Shown one piece after another: positions 8,098 through 14,948 of a stretch of DNA of 42,167 bases. The notes under the pieces were generated by a model. That model was not told the origin of the DNA and made no database searches. It saw nothing but the letters and a program-made list of their open reading frames with translations. Positions within the stretch are counted from its first letter, which is position 1. Each line of letters begins with the position of its first letter. The DNA comes from Alistipes sp. Its GTDB lineage: Bacteria > Bacteroidota > Bacteroidia > Bacteroidales > Rikenellaceae. Made by a program: the position numbers and the translations under genes. The DNA is taken from the NCBI GenBank assembly GCA_020026435.1, contig JAHHQK010000016.1:1-42167 (forward strand). The letters are read 5' to 3'.

Positions 8098-9543
8098 CTA
8101 TTCTTCTCCCTGCGACCGAACGTCCTCCCCGCTTTCCGCCGCCGTAAGTTCCGGAGTGGGGACGACGGACTCGTCGGCCATATTGTCGTCGGCCTCGATG
8201 AGGGAGGTGGAGTGTCGCTTCTTGCTTTGCAGACGGGCAATCTTTTTCAGCCGCTCACCCACACGCACGATGTTGTCGTTACCCGTGCAGAGGCGTTTGT
8301 GTACGTCGTCGTAAGCCGTGTGGGCCTTTTCCAGGGCCGCGCCCACGCTTTCAAACGACGCGGTGAGGGCTACACTCTGATCATAGAGTTTCAACGCACA
8401 TTTGGCTATCTCCTGGGTGTTCTTGTCCTGGTCGTTGTACTTCCACATGTCGGCCACCATCTTGAGCAGGGCGAAGAGGTTCGTGGGCGACGATACGATG
8501 ATCTTCTTCTCGTAGGCATCGGTCCAGATCGAGGGGTCGTGCTGGAGGGCGGCGAGGAATGCCGGCTCGTTGGGGATGAACATGATCACGAAGTCGGGCG
8601 ACTTGAGCAGCAGCTGATACTCCTTGCGGCTCAGCTCAGTGACGTGCTTGCGCACCGAGGTGATGTGGGCCGCCAGATATTGGTCGCGCTCCGTTGCACT
8701 CTCGGCCGAGGTGTAGCCCACAAATGCCGTGAGCGAGACCTTCGAGTCGATGATGATGTGCTTCTTCTCGGGCAGATGCAACACCACATCGGGACGCAGA
8801 TCCCGTCCCTCTTCGTCCTTGATGTTGTACTGTGTGTCGTAGTGTATGCCCTTGATCAGCGACGAATTGTCCAGAATCGTCTCCAGCAGCATCTCGCCCC
8901 AATCACCCTGCACCTTGGAATTACCCTTCAGGGCATTGGTCAGATTGGTTGTCTCGGAGGTGATCCTCTGGTTCAGCTCCATGAGGTTCTTCAGCTCGGC
9001 CTTCAATTCGCCCCGCTGGCTGGTCTGCGTGGTGTAGATCTCCTCCACACGCTTGCGGAAGTCGGTGATATTGTCGCGGAAGGGCTTGAGCAAAAGGTCG
9101 ATCGACTCGCTGCTCGTCTGCTTGAAGTGCTTGGTCTGCTCGCCGAGTATCTCGTTGGCCAGATCCTTGAACTGGAGCCGGAAATGCTCTTCCTGCTTTT
9201 CGCGCTCGGCGGCCTGGAGCGTGCGGTCCTCCTCGATCCGTCGGCGCAGGGTCTCGATTTCGGCCTCGGACGAAGCCTTCAGCGCCGCCAGCGTGGTTTC
9301 CAGCTCGGACTTGCGGTCCCGCAACCCGAGGATCTCCTTCTGGGCGGTCTGGAGCCGTACCTCGGCCTCGCGGTGCAGGGCTTCGGTCGTGACCCGAGCC
9401 TGCTCCGAGGAGTTCAGGGTGGTCATGGCCTCGTCGGAGAGGGCGCGCAGACGGGCTGCCTCGCCGCGCAGATTCATGTAGAGTACGCCGAAAAGCAGAG
9501 CGGCGGCTCCGAAAACGATAAGGGTGATGATCTCGATATTCAT
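8098..9543 (-). CDS. rmuC: DNA recombination protein RmuC
   Basis: A 481-residue RmuC-family protein. The Met at 9543 is chosen because it opens directly into an N-terminal membrane segment (about residues 4-21), as is usual for the family; an upstream in-frame Met at 9636 would add 31 residues of unlikely composition. A long charged coiled coil (about 22-160) leads into the RmuC domain, whose PD-(D/E)XK-like core shows LRPDVV and, about 14 residues on, the IIIDSK motif. RmuC is linked to limiting inversions and rearrangements at short repeats, probably as a membrane-tethered nuclease. The C-terminal 60 residues are acidic and low in complexity. It is divergent from the nitroreductase gene. 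A TAnnTTTG box ends 5 bases before the start codon, so the mRNA may be leaderless. Confidence 0.9.
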   Translation of the reverse strand: MNIEIITLIVFGAAALLFGVLYMNLRGEAARLRALSDEAMTTLNSSEQARVTTEALHREAEVRLQTAQKEILGLRDRKSELETTLAALKASSEAEIETLRRRIEEDRTLQAAEREKQEEHFRLQFKDLANEILGEQTKHFKQTSSESIDLLLKPFRDNITDFRKRVEEIYTTQTSQRGELKAELKNLMELNQRITSETTNLTNALKGNSKVQGDWGEMLLETILDNSSLIKGIHYDTQYNIKDEEGRDLRPDVVLHLPEKKHIIIDSKVSLTAFVGYTSAESATERDQYLAAHITSVRKHVTELSRKEYQLLLKSPDFVIMFIPNEPAFLAALQHDPSIWTDAYEKKIIVSSPTNLFALLKMVADMWKYNDQDKNTQEIAKCALKLYDQSVALTASFESVGAALEKAHTAYDDVHKRLCTGNDNIVRVGERLKKIARLQSKKRHSTSLIEADDNMADESVVPTPELTAAESGEDVRSQGEE

Positions 9544-9548
9544 ACCAA

Positions 9549-9556
9549 CAAAATTA
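9549..9556 (-). promoter_or_regulatory. Possible -7 box for rmuC
   Basis: The minus strand reads TAATTTTG, a full match to TAnnTTTG, only 5 bases before the rmuC ATG. No good TTG lies 19-21 bases upstream, so the call is tentative. If it is used, transcription would start at or next to the start codon. Confidence 0.4.
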
Positions 9557-9652
9557 ATCGTTTTTTTCCAAAAAGCGCGCGATTCCTCCAAATAAAGCCC
9601 TCCACGGAGGGCCAACCGGGCGAATGGCGGAATCAAATCCGAAAATTAGCAC

Positions 9653-9660
9653 TATCTTTG
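9653..9660 (+). promoter_or_regulatory. Probable -7 box for the nitroreductase gene
   Basis: TATCTTTG matches the Bacteroidetes -7 element exactly and lies 39 bases before the start codon at 9700. A -33 TTG at ideal spacing is not evident. Confidence 0.55.
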
Positions 9661-9699
9661 TCCACGGAAAAGTATTTATCAATCATAAGATCAAAAGTT

Positions 9700-10218
9700 A
9701 TGGATTTCCTTACCCTGGCAAAGAAACGGTATGCCTGCCGTCAGTACAGCGATCGCAAGGTCGAACCCGAAAAACTGAAAATCATCCTTGAGGCGGGACG
9801 TGTGGCCCCGACGGCCGTCAACTTCCAGCCGCAACGTATCGTGGTGGTGGAGAGCGAGGAGGGTATTGCCCGCCTGGCGCGATGCACCCGCGACTTCAAA
9901 CCGGCCTGTGCGCTGATCGTGTGCGCCGACTACCGCGAGGCCTGGGTGCGCAAGTACGACGGCAAGAACCACGCCGATATCGACGCTTCGATCGTCACGG
10001 ACCACATGATGCTCCAGGCTACCGAACTGGGGGTCGATTCCCTGTGGATCTGTATGTTCCGTCCCGAGGTGGTCAAGGCCGAATTCGGTCTGCCCGAGGG
10101 TGTCGAGCCGGTGAATATCCTGCTGCTGGGCTACGGCGAGGGGGAAGTCCCTTCCGCCGACCGCCACTCCACGATGCGTAAACCGCTGGAGGAGACAGTT
10201 GTCGTGGAGCACTTCTAA
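9700..10218 (+). CDS. Nitroreductase family protein
   Basis: A 172-residue flavoprotein of the nitroreductase fold. The N terminus carries the typical RYACRQYSDRKVEPEKL segment (FMN phosphate contact) and the following AGRVAPTAVNFQPQ helix and loop. The middle holds the DASIVTDHMMLQATELGVDSLWI dimer-core helix region (about residues 103-125), and the C terminus has NILLLGYGEGE before a short tail. The size fits the small single-domain branch, which reduces nitro compounds, quinones or flavins with NAD(P)H. The start at 9700 is preferred because it begins directly at the domain and follows a TAnnTTTG box; the same frame is open far upstream, but that stretch is antisense to rmuC. It is a single gene, closed by the hairpin at 10350. 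The substrate is unknown. Confidence 0.9.
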   Translation: MDFLTLAKKRYACRQYSDRKVEPEKLKIILEAGRVAPTAVNFQPQRIVVVESEEGIARLARCTRDFKPACALIVCADYREAWVRKYDGKNHADIDASIVTDHMMLQATELGVDSLWICMFRPEVVKAEFGLPEGVEPVNILLLGYGEGEVPSADRHSTMRKPLEETVVVEHF

Positions 10219-10349
10219 GCCCATCCCGACAGCCATTCCGCCCGATTACCACATTCCGCTTTCGGCTTTGTGGGGTAGCATATCCCCGCCCTTGTCGGCC
10301 TGCCGATGCGTGTTAAATGGCATTCCGATACTTGCCGGGCAACGATAAG

Positions 10350-10389
10350 ATCAGAGGAGGAAAAACCTATGGGTTTTTCCTCTTCTGAT
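10350..10389. terminator. Hairpin terminator, nitroreductase end
   Basis: Arms of about 18 bases (10350-10367 and 10372-10389, one G-U pair) with a very short loop. The stem contains its own A5/T5 tract. It lies 131 bases after the nitroreductase stop in a convergent spacer. No long T tract follows on either strand, so efficiency is uncertain. Confidence 0.6.
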
Positions 10390-10431
10390 TGCTGAATACA
10401 CCAGCTGCTTTTTGCATCATTACCTAAAAAG

Positions 10432-10499
10432 ACGCCCCTGTTACAGATCCTGTAACAGGGGCGTACTTTCTTGAAAAAAGAGGGTGTTGATACGCTCTC
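10432..10499. repeat. Dispersed intergenic hairpin element, copy B
   Basis: This is the most regular copy. Perfect 15-base arms (10432-10446 and 10450-10464) have a 3-base loop. The tail TTCTTGAAAAAAGAGGG follows, and a second hairpin (10480-10487 and 10492-10499, loop TGAT) contains the shared TTGATAC. It lies 9 bases beyond the pflA stop, and on the minus strand the large hairpin is followed by TCTTTTT, so it may also terminate pflBA. Confidence 0.75.
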
Positions 10500-10507
10500 T
10501 TTCCGGT

Positions 10508-11233
10508 TTAGTTGACCACGACCGTGGGGAAGTATTCCTTGAAGAGAGCCTCGGCCCGTTTCAGCTGCTCGGGGGAGTTCTCCCTGACCTCTTCGAGCTT
10601 GTATTCCCAGCCCATCGCCTCGTATTTGTGAACTCCGAGACGGTGGTAGGGGAGTACCTCCACCCGTTCGATGTTGCGGTATGCGCCCAGACGCTTGCCC
10701 AACGTGCGGATGTCCTCCTCGGCGTCGCTATAACCCGGCACCAGCACATAACGCACCCAGAACGGATGGTTGTGCTCCTCGAGCCAGGCGGCCGTACGGA
10801 GGGTCTGCTCATTGCTGCGTGAGGTGAGTGTGAGGTGGCGTTCGGGGTCGATCTGCTTGATGTCGAGCAGCACAAGGTCCACCAGTGACAACAGTTCCTC
10901 GACGTGTTTGTTCCATACGCCGCCGTTGCTGTCCAGACAGGTGTGTATGCCGTGGGCCTTCAGAGCCTTGACGAGCGGAATCAACTCCTCTGCCTGGACC
11001 GTAGGTTCGCCACCCGAGAAGGTGACGCCGCCGCGTTTGCCGAAGAAAGCCTTTTGGCTCACGGCCATGTCGAGGATCTCCTGCATGGGTGTGGCCTTGC
11101 CGCCCTTCATTTCGATGGTGTCGGGGTTGGCGCAGTAGAGACAGCGGAAGGGGCATCCCTGAAGGAAAACGACGAGCCGGAGACCCGGCCCGTCGAATGT
11201 CCCCATACTTTCGTAGGAGTGTACTTGAATCAT
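10508..11233 (-). CDS. pflA: Pyruvate formate-lyase activating enzyme
   Basis: A 241-residue radical SAM enzyme. Cys27, Cys31 and Cys34 form the CX3CX2C motif that binds the [4Fe-4S] cluster. The GTFDGPG segment near the N terminus, the TFSGGEP segment and the LDIKQID segment fit the glycyl-radical activase family. It abstracts hydrogen from a specific glycine of PflB, using SAM and an electron donor, to create the glycyl radical. The gene starts 7 bases after pflB on the same strand, so the two are co-transcribed, as is common. The length matches E. coli PflA (about 246 residues). No formate channel gene (focA) is adjacent. Confidence 0.95.
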   Translation of the reverse strand: MIQVHSYESMGTFDGPGLRLVVFLQGCPFRCLYCANPDTIEMKGGKATPMQEILDMAVSQKAFFGKRGGVTFSGGEPTVQAEELIPLVKALKAHGIHTCLDSNGGVWNKHVEELLSLVDLVLLDIKQIDPERHLTLTSRSNEQTLRTAAWLEEHNHPFWVRYVLVPGYSDAEEDIRTLGKRLGAYRNIERVEVLPYHRLGVHKYEAMGWEYKLEEVRENSPEQLKRAEALFKEYFPTVVVN

Positions 11234-11240
11234 CCCCGGA

Positions 11241-13469
11241 TTACATTTTCTCGTGGAACGAACGGCTGATGACCTCCAACTGATGCTCGCGGCTCAGTTT
11301 CACGAAGTTCACGGCATAACCCGATACACGGATCGTGAGCTGCGGGTACTTCTCGGGATGCTCCATGGCGTCCTCCAGCATCTCGCGGTTCAGGACGTTG
11401 ACGTTGAGGTGGTGTGCACCCTTCGTGAAGTAACCGTCCATCATCGTCACCAGGTTCTCGATGCGCTCCTCGGGCGTGGGACCCAGCGATTTGGGCACGA
11501 TCGAGAACGTGTTGCTGATACCGTCCTGCGAGTCGCGGTAGCGGAGCTTGGCCACCGAGCTGAGCGATGCGATGGCACCGTTCTTGTCGCGACCGTGCAT
11601 GGGGTTTGCACCCGGAGCGAATGCGATACCCTTTTCACGACCGTCGGGCGTAGCACCGGTCTTCTTACCGTACATCACGTTCGAGGTGATGGTCAGCAGC
11701 GACAGCGTGGGACGGGCGTTCTTGTAAACGGGGAGTTTCTTGAGCTCCTCGCTGAAGTAGTACACGAGGTCAACACCCAGGTGGTCGACACGGTCGTCGT
11801 TGTTACCGAAGCAGGGGAACTCGCCCTCGATGTCGAAGCCCTCGGTCAGACCGTTCTCGTTGCGGCGAGCCGTCACGTTGGCGTACTTGATGGCCGACAG
11901 CGAGTCGATGGCGATCGACAGACCGGCAACACCGTAAGCCAGGTTGATGCGCGGGTTGGTGTCGATGAATGCCATCTGGGCCTTCTCGTAGTAGTACTTG
12001 TCGTGCATATAGTGGATGATGTTCATCGCCTCGTTGTAGACGCGGGCGATTTCGGTCAGCACCTTCTTGTAGTTGGCCATCACCTCCTCGAAGTTGAGCT
12101 TGTCGCTGGTCAGCGTCGGGATACCCTTGACCATGAGTGTGCCGGTGTTCTCGCAACGACCGCCGTTGATGGCCAGCAGCAGGGCCTTGGCCAGGTTGGC
12201 GCGGGCACCGAAGAACTGGATCTGCTTGCCGATGGCCTGGTACGATACGCAGCAGGCGATACCGTAGTCATCGCAGTTGCGGACCTCACGCATCAGTGTG
12301 TCGTTCTCGTACTGGATCGAACTGGTGTCGACTGAAACCTTGGCGCAGAAGTTCTTGAATCCCTCGGGCAGCTCGGGCGACCAGAGCACCGTCATGTTGG
12401 GCTCGGGCGAAGGACCGAGGTTGTAGAGGGTCTGCAGGAAGCGGAACGAGGTCTTGGTGACCTTCGTGCGACCGTCGTTGAAGCGACCGCCGATGGCCTC
12501 GGTTACCCACGTGGGGTCTCCGGCGAAGATGTCGTTGTAGGACTGCATGCGCAGGTGGCGGACCATACGCAGCTTGATGACGAACTGGTCGATCAGCTCC
12601 TGGGCGAAGCTCTCGTCGATGTTGCCGTGGGCCAGATCGTACTCGATGTAGATGTCGAGGAAAGACGATACGTTACCCAGCGACATGGCGGCACCGTCCT
12701 GCTCCTTCACGGCAGCCAGGTAAGCCATGTAGACCCATTGTACGGCCTCCTGAGCGGTCGTGGCGGGGCGGCTCAGATCCAGGCCGTAGTACTCGCCGAG
12801 GATCTTGATGTCCTTGAGGGCCTTGATCTGCTCGGCCACCTCCTCGCGAAGGCGGATACGGTCCTCGGTCATGGGGCCGGTGAGGTTGTCCAGATCCTCC
12901 GACTTGGCCTCGATCAGACGGTCTATACCGTAGAGGGCCAGACGGCGGTAGTCACCGATGACACGTCCGCGGGCGTAGTTGTCGGGCAGACCCGTCAGGA
13001 AGCCCAGCGAGCGGAACGAGCGGATTTCTTTGGTATATACATCGAAAACGCCGTCGTTGTGCGTTTTGCGATAGTGCGTGAAGATATCTTTTACGCGGTC
13101 GTCGACCTCGACGCCGTTCTCATGGCAGGCCTTGGCCACCACGTTGATACCACCGAAGGGTTTGATGGCACGTTTGAGCAGTTCGTCGGTCTGCAGACCC
13201 ACGATCAGCTCATTCTCCTTGTCGATGTAACCTGCTTTGTGCGAGGTGATCGTCGAGATGTTGACATGGTCCAAAGAGCGGATACCGTTGTTGTTGCGCT
13301 CCTCTTCCAATGCCTTCAGGCAGAGGTCCCAAATGCGTTTTGTGCGTTCGGTCGGTCCTTGCAAGAACGATGCGTCCCCCGTATAGGGCGCAATGTTTCT
13401 ACTAACGAAATCACTGACATTAATTTCTTTACTCCAAAGCCCGTCGATAAAGGTTTTGTTTGACTCCAT
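11241..13469 (-). CDS. pflB: Formate C-acetyltransferase (pyruvate formate-lyase)
   Basis: A 742-residue glycyl-radical enzyme that converts pyruvate and CoA to acetyl-CoA and formate under anaerobic conditions. The adjacent catalytic cysteines are Cys406 and Cys407 in GIACCVSYQAIG. The radical-bearing glycine is Gly717 in RVSGYAV, 25 residues from the C terminus, as expected. The central region around residues 300-345 carries the usual substrate-pocket segments (for example RMVRHLRMQSYNDIFAGDP). The protein is intact and normal in length. It is the first gene of the pflBA operon, with a plausible Bacteroidetes promoter about 50 bases upstream. It fits a strictly fermentative gut anaerobe. 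Confidence 0.97.
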   Translation of the reverse strand: MESNKTFIDGLWSKEINVSDFVSRNIAPYTGDASFLQGPTERTKRIWDLCLKALEEERNNNGIRSLDHVNISTITSHKAGYIDKENELIVGLQTDELLKRAIKPFGGINVVAKACHENGVEVDDRVKDIFTHYRKTHNDGVFDVYTKEIRSFRSLGFLTGLPDNYARGRVIGDYRRLALYGIDRLIEAKSEDLDNLTGPMTEDRIRLREEVAEQIKALKDIKILGEYYGLDLSRPATTAQEAVQWVYMAYLAAVKEQDGAAMSLGNVSSFLDIYIEYDLAHGNIDESFAQELIDQFVIKLRMVRHLRMQSYNDIFAGDPTWVTEAIGGRFNDGRTKVTKTSFRFLQTLYNLGPSPEPNMTVLWSPELPEGFKNFCAKVSVDTSSIQYENDTLMREVRNCDDYGIACCVSYQAIGKQIQFFGARANLAKALLLAINGGRCENTGTLMVKGIPTLTSDKLNFEEVMANYKKVLTEIARVYNEAMNIIHYMHDKYYYEKAQMAFIDTNPRINLAYGVAGLSIAIDSLSAIKYANVTARRNENGLTEGFDIEGEFPCFGNNDDRVDHLGVDLVYYFSEELKKLPVYKNARPTLSLLTITSNVMYGKKTGATPDGREKGIAFAPGANPMHGRDKNGAIASLSSVAKLRYRDSQDGISNTFSIVPKSLGPTPEERIENLVTMMDGYFTKGAHHLNVNVLNREMLEDAMEHPEKYPQLTIRVSGYAVNFVKLSREHQLEVISRSFHEKM

Positions 13470-13518
13470 AAAATTTATCGTGTTAGTGGTTTATTATATG
13501 TTTAACCTGATTTGGGAA

Positions 13519-13551
13519 CAAAAGTACGGATTTATTTCCGTTTTTTCCCAA
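13519..13551 (-). promoter_or_regulatory. Probable pflBA promoter
   Basis: On the minus strand TTG (13549-13551) is followed after 22 bases by TACTTTTG (13519-13526), a full match to TAnnTTTG. The spacer is slightly long. The predicted start of transcription gives a leader of about 43 bases before pflB. Confidence 0.55.
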
Positions 13552-13704
13552 TCGGGAGATCCCCTTTTTTAGGTAAAAATACCTATTTTCCCGATTTTCG
13601 GCTTCCGAGCCCCATACGGGGCCCCCGGATCGAGGCGTTTTTCCGTAGGAAAAGGCGAAAGTCACAAGGGATGATGACGCGGGTCAAAAGATCCGGCGGG
13701 AGGC

Positions 13705-13735
13705 TTGATATATCCTGCGATTCTGAGTAATTTTG
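13705..13735 (+). promoter_or_regulatory. Promoter of the DUF1847 gene
   Basis: TTG (13705-13707), a 20-base spacer and TAATTTTG (13728-13735) match the Bacteroidetes consensus in sequence and spacing. The start codon at 13761 follows after a short leader of about 20 bases. Confidence 0.75.
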
Positions 13736-13760
13736 TCGGTCTGAAATTTTTAATCTGATC

Positions 13761-14399
13761 ATGGAACACGAACAAAGATTCAGCTGCGTGGATTGCGGCA
13801 CGCAGAACTGCAAATTCAAGGATCGCACTTATCCCGAATTCTGTCCCACGACCCACCTCGACCCCGGGGATTGGGCGTGGGCCGTGGAGCGTTACGACGA
13901 GGGGCGCAACCACGACATCATGGTGGCCAGTGCCGAGGTCGAGTACGAGGGCTATTGCCGTCTGACGCGTGTGGAGGAGATCATGACCTTCGCCCGCAAG
14001 ATCCACGCCCGCAAAATCGGCATCGCCAACTGCATCGGACTGGTGCGTGAGGCGAGGATCTTTGCCCGCATCCTCCGTGAGAATGGATTCGAGCCTTACT
14101 CGGTGATCTGCAAGGTCGCGGGCAAGTCCAAATCCGAGATCGGCATCCCGAAGGAGTGCGAGCAGATCGGTGCGGCGATGTGCAACCCGATTCTCCAGGC
14201 CCGCCTGCTGAACCGGGAGGGAACGGATCTGAATGTGGTCATCGGGCTGTGCGTGGGTCACGACAGTCTGTTCTACAAGTACTCCGAGGCCTATGTCACG
14301 ACGCTGGTGACCAAGGATCGGGTGACGGGCCACAATCCCGTGGCGGCACTCTATACGGCCGATTCCTACTACCGCAAGAAGCTCTTTCCCCGGAAGTAA
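13761..14399 (+). CDS. DUF1847 family cysteine-rich protein
   Basis: A 212-residue cytoplasmic protein that matches the DUF1847 pattern. The N-terminal cysteine cluster is Cys9, Cys12, Cys17 and Cys28 (SCVDCGTQNC, then EFCPTTH), which looks like a metal or iron-sulfur site. Further conserved-looking cysteines follow in GIANCIG, VICKV, KECEQIGAAMCNP and GLCVGHDS. The GIANCIGLVREARIFARIL segment and the later VGHDSLF segment are typical of the family. No biochemical role is established that I can name; the cysteine content suggests redox or metal binding. It has its own promoter and is a single gene, followed after 77 bases by a copy of the intergenic hairpin element. Confidence 0.88.
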   Translation: MEHEQRFSCVDCGTQNCKFKDRTYPEFCPTTHLDPGDWAWAVERYDEGRNHDIMVASAEVEYEGYCRLTRVEEIMTFARKIHARKIGIANCIGLVREARIFARILRENGFEPYSVICKVAGKSKSEIGIPKECEQIGAAMCNPILQARLLNREGTDLNVVIGLCVGHDSLFYKYSEAYVTTLVTKDRVTGHNPVAALYTADSYYRKKLFPRK

Positions 14400-14476
14400 G
14401 TCCTGTGGCGGTGTCTGCGGGCGGGACTTCTCCTCCGGAGCAACAAAAGAGCTTGGTTATCAAGGATGAAATCTAC

Positions 14477-14545
14477 AAAATTCCCCCTGTCGCTCAGATT
14501 TGCGGCAGGGGGATTTTCTTGAATGGAGGGTCTTGACTAGTCCTC
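14477..14545. repeat. Dispersed intergenic hairpin element, copy C
   Basis: The hairpin spans 14477-14516, with a 12-base stem flanked by AAAA/TTTT and a tip containing CAGAT. It is followed by the tail TTCTTGAATGGAGGG and TTGAC, with GAGG (14526-14529) pairing to CCTC (14542-14545). It lies 77 bases after the DUF1847 stop and may terminate that gene. Confidence 0.65.
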
Positions 14546-14878
14546 ATTTTGCTGTATTGTCCTACGAGCTTCCGAACGGTTGAACGCTCTCAGGCAAAGG
14601 GGTTGCGAGAAGGGGGGGAGCGGTTTTACAGACGACCGGGCTTTCCAGCGGGGAATACCTCGAATAGGCATGGTGTGTCGCAGTTCCCCCGGCGGATCCC
14701 TTTGAGGAAATTCCGCTCCAAATCCGGCTTCGGAACCCTTTGAGAGTCTTGTCCGACTTCCGGTCAGCTTTGTTCCGGTGGGCGTTTCGAGGTTTCCTCA
14801 CGGAATGTCAGTTCCCCGCATCTCTTCGCCGCAAGTGTGCGCAAAGCCTACCTGCGTCCGGACGAATCAGACGGGCAT
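14546..14878. other. Non-coding spacer without a recognised gene
   Basis: About 330 bases between repeat copy C and the terminator of the M16 peptidase gene. No frame shows a recognisable domain and no further structure stands out. Confidence 0.5.
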
Positions 14879-14920
14879 AAAAAAAGAGAGGTGGCCGGAC
14901 TTTTAGCCACCCCTCTCCGG
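14879..14920 (-). terminator. Intrinsic terminator of the M16 peptidase gene
   Basis: Read on the minus strand, a 10-base stem with one bulge (GAGAGGTGGC on the plus strand against its complement) ends in a run of seven T (A run at 14879-14885 on the plus strand). It lies 29 bases beyond the stop at 14949. Confidence 0.8.
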
Positions 14921-14948
14921 TTAAATTTAGACTTATGGTTTTCAGGTT

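Noticed and set aside
8041..9699. Long plus-strand frame continuous with the nitroreductase gene
   Set aside because: This part is antisense to rmuC and has no domain. The nitroreductase domain and its -7 box place the real start at 9700.
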